From positions 1-12,242 of the forward strand of contig JAFGDF010000111.1 in assembly GCA_016932235.1 (NCBI GenBank): DNA of 12,242 bases, in the 5' to 3' direction. Below the pieces are notes generated by a model. It was given only the letters and a program-made list of their open reading frames with translations. It made no database searches and was not told the DNA's origin. The position numbers and the translations under genes are program-made. Positions 1 through 6,694 of this stretch are shown piece by piece; position 1 is the stretch's first letter; the number at the start of each line of letters is the position of its first letter. The stretch is from Deltaproteobacteria bacterium. Lineage in GTDB: Bacteria > Desulfobacterota > DSM-4660 > Desulfatiglandales > HGW-15.

Positions 1-170
1 ATTAAGGTTGAACAACCGAGGAGGATTCCGCCCGCCTGGCATGCACCTTACGCTATTAATTTGCTACCCGGGTCTTCGCCGTTAAAAAAGGCCCCCCATA
101 CCGCGATCCTGAGACCATAGGTTGTTATTTTCATGCATTGTGGAGGCCCGGAGGGCCATGAGTGTTAGTT
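1..170. other. Left-edge sequence of unknown nature
   Basis: No recognisable gene. Reading from base 1, the first forward frame stays open to a TAG at 118-120 (39 codons with no start inside the window). It could be the tail of a gene beginning outside, but its translation is Pro-rich, matches no family I know, and an open run of this length is expected by chance fairly often. Bases 145-157 form a small GC-rich hairpin (GGCCC, loop GGA, GGGCC) with no T-run after it. The stretch also resembles structured or repeat DNA; I considered the end of an RNA gene such as 6S RNA but could not confirm it. Confidence 0.25.
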
Positions 171-196
171 GAAGGAAAATACCGGATGAATATATA
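169..196 (+). promoter_or_regulatory. Possible promoter for pgl-glk
   Basis: TTGAAG (169-174) and TATATA (191-196) are separated by 16 bases, a sigma-70-like layout with four of six consensus bases in each box. It lies almost wholly inside repeat copy A, and the matching region of copy B has no such -10 box. The resulting leader would be about 45 bases. AT-rich sequence gives chance matches, so this is tentative. Confidence 0.3.
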
Positions 197-258
197 TAAG
201 CTTAATAAGATAACAATATCTCTATATCCGGTGGTCGGGATCGCAGCATGGGAAAGCC
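171..258 (+). repeat. Dispersed repeat, copy A (overlaps pgl start)
   Basis: Matches 6123-6208 in the same orientation, roughly three quarters identical by eye with two single-base gaps. The start (GAAGRAAAATACCGGATGAAT) and end (ATCCGGT, then TCGGRATCGCRGCATGG and AAAGCY) are best conserved. Each copy holds an inverted pair ACCGGAT / ATCCGGT (181-187 and 226-232 here) around an AT-rich centre. In this copy the end of the repeat contains the ATG used by pgl. Confidence 0.7.
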
Positions 259-1012
259 TGATATAATTATCAAAGAAAATCCATTCGAACTTGCCGTTGC
301 AGGTGCGAACGCCCTTTTAAGGGCCGCGAATGAATCAGTGAGCCTGTACGGGAGATTCAGGGTCGCCCTGTCCGGAGGCCGTACCCCTGAAAAGATGTTT
401 GGGCTTCTGCTAGAGGAGCCTTTCATATCCGGCCTTCCGTGGGAAAAGATGTTCTTTTTCTGGGTTGATGAAAGATGCGTGCCCTTCAATGACCCTTCGA
501 GTAATTTCGGAACGGCTTGGCGTGTTTTTCTAAGCCATGTGCGACTTCGGGAGGATCAGATCCATCCAATGCCTGCTGATATGAATCCCGAAAAGGGATC
601 ACGGTCATACTGGCAAACTCTCGCCCGTTTTTTCCAGATCGACAAAACCGAAATACCTGTCTTTGATCTTCTATTTCTGGGGATGGGTAATGACGGGCAT
701 ACGGCCTCACTCTTTCCAGGTGATGATTCCGTTGAGAATACCAGAAGGCCTGTCGTCGCGGTAAAAGGTGGCGATCCCCATGTATACCGCCTTACCCTGA
801 CATACCGGGTGATTAACCAGGCAAGAGAAATCATCTTTCTTGTTTCAGGAAAGGAAAAGGCGCGGATACTGAGGTCTGTCCTTGAAGTCAAGTCATCAAC
901 GCTCCCCGCCGGCAGGGTCCGTCCATTAAACGGCAGGCTGACATGGATCATAGATCGTGAAGCGGCATCATTACTTGAAAAATACGGGAGGAACGGGAAT
1001 GTCTCCGGATAA
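248..1012 (+). CDS. pgl: 6-phosphogluconolactonase
   Basis: Hydrolyses 6-phosphogluconolactone to 6-phosphogluconate, step two of the oxidative pentose-phosphate pathway, in the cytoplasm. The 254-residue protein has the usual family length and all hallmark motifs: LSGGRTP (41-47), FFWVDERCVP followed by NDPSSNF (70-87), and FLGMGNDGHTASLFPG (143-158) with the GHTASLFPG signature. FLVSGKEKA (197-205) and a C-terminal IIDREAA stretch follow. The start at 248 gives a normal N-terminus, with the first strand (DIIIKENP) right after the Met; the ribosome-binding site is weak (CGGGA, 7 bases upstream). The ATG lies in a dispersed repeat. The gene overlaps glk by 14 bases, implying co-translation. 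No zwf or gnd is visible in the window, although zwf is a frequent neighbour elsewhere. Confidence 0.93.
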   Translation: MGKPDIIIKENPFELAVAGANALLRAANESVSLYGRFRVALSGGRTPEKMFGLLLEEPFISGLPWEKMFFFWVDERCVPFNDPSSNFGTAWRVFLSHVRLREDQIHPMPADMNPEKGSRSYWQTLARFFQIDKTEIPVFDLLFLGMGNDGHTASLFPGDDSVENTRRPVVAVKGGDPHVYRLTLTYRVINQAREIIFLVSGKEKARILRSVLEVKSSTLPAGRVRPLNGRLTWIIDREAASLLEKYGRNGNVSG

Positions 1013-2024
1013 AAAAATCATCCTTGCAGGAGATATCGGGGGAACCAAGACGGAACTTGGAATCTTTATGATGGGAAAGAAGCGTCCGTCTTTAAAGGTA
1101 TTCAAGACATTTTCAAGCGTCAACTATTCAGGGTTTGATGAAATAGTTGCAAGGTTCCTCGCGATTCACCCCTCGCATGTTGCGGGGGCATGTTTCGGGG
1201 TAGCGGGACCTGTGATAAACGGGAAATGCAGGATGACGAATCTGCCATGGACCATATCAGAATCCATCCTGAAGAACAGATTCAGATGGAAATCCGTCCA
1301 TGTTATTAACGACCTGGTTGCCATGGCCCATGCAGTGCCCCTTCTTGATGCGCGTGAAGTCCATTCATTGAATGGATTACGGGTCGTGAAAGGCCGCAAT
1401 ATGGGGCTCATTGCCCCTGGGACAGGACTGGGTGAGGCCTTCTTGATGTTCGTCGAATCCGGAAAATGCCTGTTTGTCTCAACCGAAGGTGGACATTGCG
1501 ATTTCCCGAGCGGAAACGAGAAACAGGTCGAACTATGGCGTTTTCTGAAAAAAAAATACGGGCACGTCAGCGTGGAAAGGGTCGTTTCAGGGCCCGGCAT
1601 TGTCAATATTTACCAGTGGCTTAAATCATCCGGAAAATACAAAGAACCCTCGTGGCTGAAAACGCTTCTTCGGAAATATGACCCCGCGAAAGTCATCAGC
1701 GAGACCGCCCTGGCAGGAAAAGACATCCTTTGTGTTGAATCTATGGATATCTTTATGTCCGTTTTTGGTGCGATAGCGGGCAACCTGGCCTTGACCGGCA
1801 TGACAACAGGCGGGATCTTCCTGGGTGGGGGCATAGTGCCCAAGATACTCCCTCATATCAAAAAAGGCGATTTCATGAAATCCTTCACGGATAAGGGCAG
1901 GTTCAGAAAGTTCATGGTAAAGATCCCCGTGAAAGCTATCCTGCACAGAAGACCGGCACTTCTGGGGGCCGCTTGTTATGGATTTGAGATGCTCAAAGAA
2001 AAAAATAATGACAAAATAACTTGA
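999..2024 (+). CDS. glk: Glucokinase (Glk family)
   Basis: Phosphorylates glucose with ATP to glucose-6-phosphate, feeding glycolysis and, with the preceding gene, the oxidative pentose-phosphate pathway. From the ATG at 999 the protein has 341 residues, slightly longer than E. coli Glk (about 321). Visible motifs: phosphate-binding LAGDIGGTKTELGIF (9-23), VINDLVAMA (102-110) with the catalytic Asp at 105, APGTGLGEA (139-147), the glucose-contacting EGGHCDFP (163-170), VSGPGIVNIY (196-205), and the late GGIFLGGGIVPKI. This is the proteobacterial Glk type rather than ROK, since the ROK zinc Cys cluster is absent. An in-frame ATG exists at 957, but GGGAGG at 986-991 sits 7 bases before 999 and the family N-terminus starts there, so 999 is chosen. 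It is the second gene of a pgl-glk operon. Confidence 0.92.
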   Translation: MSPDKKIILAGDIGGTKTELGIFMMGKKRPSLKVFKTFSSVNYSGFDEIVARFLAIHPSHVAGACFGVAGPVINGKCRMTNLPWTISESILKNRFRWKSVHVINDLVAMAHAVPLLDAREVHSLNGLRVVKGRNMGLIAPGTGLGEAFLMFVESGKCLFVSTEGGHCDFPSGNEKQVELWRFLKKKYGHVSVERVVSGPGIVNIYQWLKSSGKYKEPSWLKTLLRKYDPAKVISETALAGKDILCVESMDIFMSVFGAIAGNLALTGMTTGGIFLGGGIVPKILPHIKKGDFMKSFTDKGRFRKFMVKIPVKAILHRRPALLGAACYGFEMLKEKNNDKIT

Positions 2025-2048
2025 TTTTACTGTAAAAAGTATTATCAT
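2021..2048 (+). promoter_or_regulatory. Probable csp promoter and start of a long leader
   Basis: TTGATT (2021-2026, overlapping the glk stop) and TATCAT (2043-2048) are 16 bases apart, a fair sigma-70 match. It would leave a leader of about 118 bases before the cold-shock gene. Long structured leaders are typical of cspA-type mRNAs and act as temperature-sensitive elements in E. coli. A small hairpin (CCATT / AATGG, 2106-2119) is visible in the leader. No separate terminator after glk was seen, so read-through from glk is also possible. Confidence 0.4.
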
Positions 2049-2172
2049 GCCCCAGCATTAATGAAAGTCCATTTTTATGGGCACGTTTCTATCTGGAGGA
2101 GAGATCCATTTCCCAATGGTGGCATCTAACAGTAGGGAAAGTGGAAAATATTCTTGAAAGGAGGATGTCATT

Positions 2173-2373
2173 ATGGCGGAAGGGACTGTAAAATGGTTCA
2201 GCAATAAAAAAGGATTCGGCTTTATTGAACAGCAAGATGGTGGCGATGTATTTGTCCATCACAGTGCGATCAATATGGATGGATTCAAAAGCCTTGATGA
2301 GGGTGACCGGGTAACATTTGACGTGGAACAGGGTAAACGTGGACCATCAGCAAAAAACGTAACCAGATTATAA
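2173..2373 (+). CDS. Cold-shock protein, CspA family
   Basis: A 66-residue single cold-shock domain, an OB-fold that binds single-stranded RNA and DNA and acts as an RNA chaperone or anti-terminator. The whole family pattern is present: [15 protein letters not shown] with RNP1 as KGFGFIEQ (13-20), RNP2 as VFVHHSAI (26-33), then a [20 protein letters not shown] tail. The start is certain: AAAGGAGG at 2157-2164 lies 8 bases before the ATG, the strongest ribosome-binding site in the window. A long leader and a strong 3' hairpin suggest it is its own transcription unit. Whether it is cold-induced cannot be read from sequence, as CspA paralogues include constitutive ones. The gene downstream also encodes an OB-fold RNA-binding protein. 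Confidence 0.95.
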   Translation: MAEGTVKWFSNKKGFGFIEQQDGGDVFVHHSAINMDGFKSLDEGDRVTFDVEQGKRGPSAKNVTRL

Positions 2374-2390
2374 CTCATTTGAGAGCGTAT

Positions 2391-2435
2391 CACAAAAGGG
2401 CATCTTGTCACGATGTGACTTGATGCCCTTTTGTG
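2391..2435. terminator. Strong hairpin terminator after csp
   Basis: A perfect 14-base stem CACAAAAGGGCATC (2391-2404) / GATGCCCTTTTGTG (2422-2435). Inside it, past a symmetric TT/TT bulge, lies a second 5-base stem GTCAC / GTGAC with loop GAT. The GGGCATC / GATGCCC core followed by TTTT is a standard intrinsic terminator, and the matching AAAA on the left side would make it work in both directions. It begins 17 bases after the csp stop. Confidence 0.8.
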
Positions 2436-2451
2436 TAAAGATACCAGGAAC

Positions 2452-2472
2452 CTGTCGGACTTTGTCCGGCAG
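2452..2472. repeat. CTGTCGGAC hairpin repeat, copy 1
   Basis: CTGTCGGAC, loop TTT, GTCCGGCAG: a 9-base stem with one G-T wobble. Bases 2451-2464 recur exactly, in reverse orientation, within the hairpin at 8238-8270 (8252-8265). This marks a small dispersed palindrome family. Confidence 0.6.
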
Positions 2473-2521
2473 ACTTCCGTTATGGGTAAACTCGAAAAAA
2501 GTAGCAACGGTATGATTTTTA

Positions 2522-2550
2522 TTCAAACCATGAAGCATATGAAGTATATT
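2522..2550 (+). promoter_or_regulatory. Probable promoter of the S1-like gene
   Basis: TTCAAA (2522-2527) and TATATT (2545-2550) are separated by 17 bases, with four and five of six consensus matches. The leader would be about 30 bases, and AGGGGA (2572-2577) lies 11 bases before the ATG. Together with the terminator at 2391-2435 this suggests the S1-like gene is transcribed separately from csp. Confidence 0.45.
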
Positions 2551-2588
2551 AATGCTCAATGTTGGACTATTAGGGGAAAATCGATTGA

Positions 2589-3695
2589 ATGGTGAAATCA
2601 CAGGATAACAATAAAGATAAGAATCAGGATCACATGGACTTCGCCGAGCTATTCGAGGATAGCATGAAAAGTATGCGCGAGGGGAGTATCGTAAAAGGAG
2701 AGGTCCTTCATATTAATGAAGATTTTGTACTGGTCGATATCGGTTATAAATCCGAAGGCCAAATTCGGATCACGGAGTTTATTGATTCCAAGGGTCAGCT
2801 GTCCGTGAAACCAGGAGACACGGTTGAAGTCCTGCTGGTTAGCAAAGAGAATAAAGAAGGGAGAATAATACTCTCGAGGGAAAAGGTCGCGAAGGTGACC
2901 GTATGGAATGATGTCGAAACAGCATATAAAAATAACGATACCATACGGGGCAGGATCATATCGCAAGTGAAGGGCGGGCTTTCAGTGGATATAGGCATAC
3001 AGGCTTTCCTGCCTGCTTCTCAGGCCGACATCAGGCCCATAAGAAATCTGGGAGAACTGATCGGCAGGGAATATGATTTCAAGATACTGAAGTTTGAAAA
3101 AAGAGACAGAAACATTGTCCTTTCACGCAAGGCCGCCATGGAAACAGAACAAAAGGCATTGAGAGAAAAGACTCTTGGGATGCTTAGAGAAGGTTCTGAG
3201 CTTGTCGGAATAGTGAGTAATATAAAAAATTATGGCCTTTTTGTTGATCTTGGCGGCATTGTCGGCCTCGTGCACATCTCAGATATCTCGTGGGGCAAGA
3301 CAATTATCCCTATAGGAAAGTACCAAACGGGCGACAGTATCAGGGTGAAAGTACTGAAATTCGATAAAGAAAAAGAAAAATTATCACTGGGCATCAAACA
3401 GCTGACCCCTGATCCATGGAGCCTTGCGTTGGAAAAATACCCAACAGGCACTGAAATCATGGGCAAGGTTCTGGGTATAAAAGATTACGGGGCTTTCGTC
3501 GAACTGGAAGAGGGTATTGAAGGCCTGATCCATATATCCGAAATGTCCCTAACTCAGAAAATAGAGCATCCGTCACAGGTCCTGAGCATCGGCGATACAA
3601 TAAATGCCGTTGTCATAAACATTGATGTCCCCCAGAAACGGATTTCTTTAAGCATGAAAAAAATCAACAATATTGAAGGCTTGTCCGATCAATAA
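2589..3695 (+). CDS. rpsA: Four-domain ribosomal protein S1 homologue
   Basis: An RNA-binding protein of 368 residues with four S1 (OB-fold) domains at about 30-98, 117-182, 201-270 and 286-357. Domains 3 and 4 closely follow S1 domains 3 and 4 of E. coli, with YGLFVDLGGIVGLVHISDIS (215-234) ending in LGIKQLTPDPW, then YGAFVELEEGIEGLIHISEM (300-319). Domains 1 and 2 are the more divergent, ribosome-anchoring type. E. coli S1 has six domains (about 557 residues), so domains 5-6 are missing. The stop is clean and no S1-like sequence follows, so this is a natural short form, not a break. Short S1 proteins occur in several phyla and as second copies. It may be the cell's S1 or an accessory paralogue working with the cold-shock protein next door; the gene symbol is therefore provisional. 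Confidence 0.85.
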   Translation: MVKSQDNNKDKNQDHMDFAELFEDSMKSMREGSIVKGEVLHINEDFVLVDIGYKSEGQIRITEFIDSKGQLSVKPGDTVEVLLVSKENKEGRIILSREKVAKVTVWNDVETAYKNNDTIRGRIISQVKGGLSVDIGIQAFLPASQADIRPIRNLGELIGREYDFKILKFEKRDRNIVLSRKAAMETEQKALREKTLGMLREGSELVGIVSNIKNYGLFVDLGGIVGLVHISDISWGKTIIPIGKYQTGDSIRVKVLKFDKEKEKLSLGIKQLTPDPWSLALEKYPTGTEIMGKVLGIKDYGAFVELEEGIEGLIHISEMSLTQKIEHPSQVLSIGDTINAVVINIDVPQKRISLSMKKINNIEGLSDQ

Positions 3696-3744
3696 AAAGC
3701 CCTGGCAGTCTCTCGGATGAACTTCAATAGCCTGCCGTGGCTTT
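3696..3744. terminator. Terminator between convergent S1-like gene and recD2
   Basis: An inverted repeat starts directly after the S1-like stop: AAAGCC + GGCAG (3696-3701, 3704-3708) pairs with CTGCC + GGCTTT (3732-3736, 3739-3744), with a two-base mismatch between the stem parts and a 23-base loop. The A and T runs at its ends suit termination from both sides. It lies wholly within the 53-base gap between convergent genes. Confidence 0.55.
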
Positions 3745-3748
3745 CCTG

Positions 3749-6022
3749 TTACCACGGGTGGAGACGTGATCTCTTTTCAAATCCTTTGCCATCTACATGT
3801 GGATCCCGGAAGGAATTCCGGAACTCGTTATCATTCCTTAACCTCTCACACAGATAACTGTATCGCATTGCCACGCGATCATTTTTAACTGCAATTGCCA
3901 GGGCCTTTTTGCTTCCAACAATAATGACCAGATTCTTTCCCCGTGTTATACCGGTGTATATGAGATTTCTCTGCAGTAGAAGATAATGCTGGGATAAAAC
4001 TGGCAAAACAATGGCAGGATATTCACTGCCCTGTGACTTATGGACCGAAATAGCGTAGGCAAGCACAATCTCATCCAGGTCCGAAAAATCATACGGAACC
4101 TTCCCTGAATCATAGTCCACAGCGAGTTCCCTGTTTTCAGGATCAATCAGGCTTATCCTTCCGATATCGCCGTTAAATATATCCTTTTCATAATTATTTC
4201 TTATCTGCATAACCTTATCATGAAGGCGAAAGGTTCTTTCTCCCCTGGAAAGCGACGTGCCGTTTGGGTTTAATGCATTTTGCATGCGTTGGTTAAGATT
4301 CTCGGTCCCCACAATGCCCTTATGCATCGGGGCAAGCACCTGGATATCGTTAAAAGGGTCAAATCCGAACCTGTCCGGAATCCTTTTGCACACAAGCTCC
4401 ACAATAATTCCGAGGACCTGATCAGGGTCCTCCTGCTCAATAAAATAGAAATCCTCGAGTTCCCTGCCGCCTGAATAAAATTCCGGCATGATGCCCCTGT
4501 TTATTCTATGCGCGTTGACGACTATCCTGCTCTTCCCTGCCTGACGGAATATTTCCGTCAACTCCACCACAGGGACCTTATCGGACTTTATGATATCCCG
4601 GAGAACATTGCCGGGGCCAACGGAAGGAAGCTGGTTCACATCTCCCACAAGGATAAGGGTGGCATTTTCGGGAACAGCCTTCAGGAGATGGTACATTAAA
4701 ATATTGTCTATCATGGAGACTTCGTCCAGTATAAGGATATCCGCTTCAATCGGATTATCCTGGTTTCGCTGAAAGCCTCCTCTCTGGAGGCTGTATTCAA
4801 GCATTCGGTGGATGGTTTTCGCCGGATACCCTGCGGCTTCGCTCATGCGTTTTGCGGCCCGGCCCGTGGGAGCGGCAAGCGATATCCTGGCACCAAGGTC
4901 CCTGTAGATCAGGATAACGGCGTTTATTATGGTTGTCTTTCCTGTTCCTGGCCCGCCTGTTATGACAATGACTTTGTTGGTGACCGCACTTTTGATGGCC
5001 TCAATCTGGTTTCTGGCGAAATTGAGACCCACATCCTTCTCCACGGCCTCCGCTGCCCTTCCCGCGTCAACGCGGCGTATGTTCTTTTTTGCGGATATCA
5101 GACGAAGCAGCCCACCGGTAATGCCATCCTCCGATATATAATGCCTCGCGAGATAAACGGCCTTCCTGTTAGGCTCAAAACCTTCAAGGTCTTCATTGAT
5201 ATCCTCTATAATAATTTTCCTGTCCAGGGCAAGCGAACCAAATGCCTTTGCGATAATGTCTCTTTCAACATCCAGAATCTCCCTGCATTTTTTCACAAGA
5301 TTTTCATAAGGATAATATACATGCCCTTCATCGGCCAACTGGTTGAGGGCGTAAAGTATCCCCGCTTCAGCGCGAAAAGGTTCTTCCTTTCTAAACCCGA
5401 GTTTCCTGGCGATACTGTCCGCGATACTAAATCCGATTCCCTGTATCTCCGTCGCCAGAATATAGGGATTCCTCTTCAATACGGTAAGGGAACCCTGCCC
5501 GTATCTTTTAAAGATCCTTGCGGCGTATCCTGCTCCCACATCATAAGAAGCAAGGAACATCATAAGATCTCGCATCTCCCTCTGATCCTTCCATGCTTCT
5601 CTGATTATATGAACACGCTTTTTACCGATGCCTTCTATATTCAGGAGTTCTTCAGTCCGGTTTTCGATAATATCCAGCGTCTCCGCGCCGAACTTCCTGA
5701 CAATCCTGGAGGCCATTACAGGGCCTATGCCCTTTATGAGACCGGAGCCCAGATATTTTTTCATGCCGTGAAGCGTCGGTGGGACCTTGACATGATAGCT
5801 TGACACCTTGAATTGTTTCCCGAACCTCGGGTGGCTCGTCCATGAACCTTTTACGCGTAATACCTCCCCCGGGATTGGCGCAATCATGTTTCCGACAATA
5901 GTTACAGGTTCATGATATCCCGATATGCTCATCCGGGCCACGGTATAACCTGTCTCGTCACTGCTGTAGGTTATTTTCTCGATCTGACCTTCAAGTTCGA
6001 TCTCTGAATTGTCTGTTCTCAT
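3749..6022 (-). CDS. recD2: RecD2-type 5'-3' DNA helicase
   Basis: An SF1B helicase of the RecD2 (YrrC) group, which acts without RecBC in DNA repair and replication-fork maintenance. The 757 residues are a full-length RecD2. In order: an N-terminal OB-like domain (10-80); helix-hairpin-helix segments near 91-112, 126-144 and 195-209 (LIKGIGPVMA, NIEGIGKKR, IQGIGFSIAD); Walker A GGPGTGKTT (356-364); motif Ia APTGRAAKRMSE (384-395); Walker B LDEVSMID (432-439); motif III VGDVNQLPSVGPG (459-471); TEIFRQAG (489-496); SVHKSQGSEY (659-668); and motif VI YTGITRGK (689-696). The long N-terminal part with HhH motifs separates RecD2 from the shorter RecD of RecBCD, and no recB or recC is nearby. The ATG at 6022 has AGGGG directly against it, so the ribosome-binding site is poorly spaced; no better in-frame start exists. 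Confidence 0.95.
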   Translation of the reverse strand: MRTDNSEIELEGQIEKITYSSDETGYTVARMSISGYHEPVTIVGNMIAPIPGEVLRVKGSWTSHPRFGKQFKVSSYHVKVPPTLHGMKKYLGSGLIKGIGPVMASRIVRKFGAETLDIIENRTEELLNIEGIGKKRVHIIREAWKDQREMRDLMMFLASYDVGAGYAARIFKRYGQGSLTVLKRNPYILATEIQGIGFSIADSIARKLGFRKEEPFRAEAGILYALNQLADEGHVYYPYENLVKKCREILDVERDIIAKAFGSLALDRKIIIEDINEDLEGFEPNRKAVYLARHYISEDGITGGLLRLISAKKNIRRVDAGRAAEAVEKDVGLNFARNQIEAIKSAVTNKVIVITGGPGTGKTTIINAVILIYRDLGARISLAAPTGRAAKRMSEAAGYPAKTIHRMLEYSLQRGGFQRNQDNPIEADILILDEVSMIDNILMYHLLKAVPENATLILVGDVNQLPSVGPGNVLRDIIKSDKVPVVELTEIFRQAGKSRIVVNAHRINRGIMPEFYSGGRELEDFYFIEQEDPDQVLGIIVELVCKRIPDRFGFDPFNDIQVLAPMHKGIVGTENLNQRMQNALNPNGTSLSRGERTFRLHDKVMQIRNNYEKDIFNGDIGRISLIDPENRELAVDYDSGKVPYDFSDLDEIVLAYAISVHKSQGSEYPAIVLPVLSQHYLLLQRNLIYTGITRGKNLVIIVGSKKALAIAVKNDRVAMRYSYLCERLRNDNEFRNSFRDPHVDGKGFEKRSRLHPW

Positions 6023-6051
6023 CCCCTGCCCATAATCGTTCGGATATAGGA

Positions 6052-6079
6052 GTTATAATGCAATATTCTAACCGGACAA
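6052..6079 (-). promoter_or_regulatory. Probable recD2 promoter inside an inverted repeat
   Basis: Read on the minus strand, TTGTCC (6079-6074) and TATAAC (6057-6052) are 16 bases apart, matching four and five of six consensus bases. The -35 box lies within the left arm of the inverted repeat 6058-6120, so the repeat supplies part of the promoter. The leader would be about 22-25 bases. Confidence 0.45.
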
Positions 6080-6120
6080 AGCCGAAACAAAATCAGCATT
6101 GTCCGGTTAGGAAATTGCAT
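6058..6120. repeat. Inverted repeat with 22-base arms upstream of recD2
   Basis: Arms 6058-6079 and 6099-6120 pair at 20 of 22 positions around a 19-base loop; they begin ATGCAAT and end ACCGGACAA on the left arm. The right arm recurs as an exact 21-base match at 10099-10119. Size and shape fit a miniature mobile element or a dispersed palindromic repeat; no transposase is present. Confidence 0.75.
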
Positions 6121-6122
6121 TC

Positions 6123-6208
6123 GAAGAAAAATACCGGATGAATGCAAATAAACCGATGAAATAACAATAAACCAACATCCGGTTATCGGAATCGCGGCAT
6201 GGAAAGCT
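6123..6208 (+). repeat. Dispersed repeat, copy B
   Basis: The partner of 171-258, same orientation, two bases after the end of the inverted repeat above. It holds ACCGGAT (6133-6139) and ATCCGGT (6177-6183). Unlike copy A it lies between divergently placed ends (recD2 start and a minus-strand stop) and donates no start codon. Confidence 0.7.
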
Positions 6209-6243
6209 CTTTTTATCGGCGAAAACCTTAGAAGTAAAAAGAG
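6207..6243 (-). terminator. Possible terminator of the sigma-factor operon
   Basis: CTCTTTTTA (6207-6215) and TAAAAAGAG (6235-6243) form an AT-rich 9-base stem with a 19-base loop, four bases beyond the stop of the last operon gene. The weak stem and long loop make termination uncertain, but no other hairpin stands between this operon and recD2. Confidence 0.3.
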
Positions 6244-6247
6244 ACCA

Positions 6248-6694
6248 TCATTCTCTGAACTTCATGCGGATACGGTCTCTCTCCTCAGGGGGAAGTTCGT
6301 TCCATCGTAATATTTTCTCTTCAAGTTTTTCCCTCTCTGCCGGATCGATCTGCTGCCACTGCTGATGCCGTTTTTTATAGAGTTCTTTCTGATCCGGAGG
6401 TATCTGCTTCCACTGCTCCATTTTCTGTCGAAGCCTTTTTTTCTCTTCAGGAGACAATGACTGCCATTCCTCATACTGCCTTCGCATTTCCCGGTTATCA
6501 GTGACATAAAGTCTGTTGTCCCCCTGGGCGGATTTCAAAGGCCTTTTGCCCCATTCATCTCGAAATTGCTTCTCTGTAGGGACTGTCGCGGGGCAGTCGC
6601 CCCCCCAGGAACACTGCGTTAAAAGCATAATCACGCCTGCCGCCAGAATCATTCCGGGAAAACATAAAAGGCCTCTTCCGGTCCGTTTAAGCAT
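6248..6694 (-). CDS. DUF3106-like secreted or anchored protein with four 18-residue repeats
   Basis: 148 residues; function unknown. A positively charged start and hydrophobic stretch (8-27) mark a signal peptide or membrane anchor. Cys28 follows Leu-Thr-Gln, an imperfect lipobox, so lipidation is doubtful. The C-terminal half is four exact 18-residue units starting at Trp77, Trp95, Trp113 and Trp131 and ending on the last residue, each with Leu/Ile at position 4, Pro at 6 and many charged residues (for example WNELPPEERDRIRMKFRE). This resembles DUF3106-type proteins, which often accompany an ECF sigma factor and its anti-sigma factor. It overlaps the anti-sigma gene by 8 bases and lacks a clear ribosome-binding site, so translation is probably coupled. 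An extracytoplasmic sensor or partner role for the anti-sigma factor is inference. Confidence 0.75.
   Translation of the reverse strand: MLKRTGRGLLCFPGMILAAGVIMLLTQCSWGGDCPATVPTEKQFRDEWGKRPLKSAQGDNRLYVTDNREMRRQYEEWQSLSPEEKKRLRQKMEQWKQIPPDQKELYKKRHQQWQQIDPAEREKLEEKILRWNELPPEERDRIRMKFRE

Noticed and set aside
1..170. 6S RNA or another known RNA gene
   Set aside because: I could not match the central bubble or closing stems of 6S RNA, nor features of tmRNA, SRP RNA or RNase P RNA, so no RNA gene is called.
957..998. Longer glucokinase start at 957
   Set aside because: It lacks a ribosome-binding site and adds 14 residues ahead of the normal family N-terminus; 999 has GGGAGG at proper spacing.
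1610..2048. Minus-strand open frames within glucokinase
   Set aside because: They are antisense to a gene with intact motifs and have no start signals or recognisable product.
4808..5803. A 331-codon open frame on the + strand
   Set aside because: It lies wholly antisense to recD2, whose motifs are complete, and its translation resembles no family. It is a by-product of recD2 codon usage.
3749..6022. recD2 read as the RecD subunit of RecBCD
   Set aside because: The long N-terminal part with helix-hairpin-helix segments and the lack of recB or recC nearby mark RecD2.
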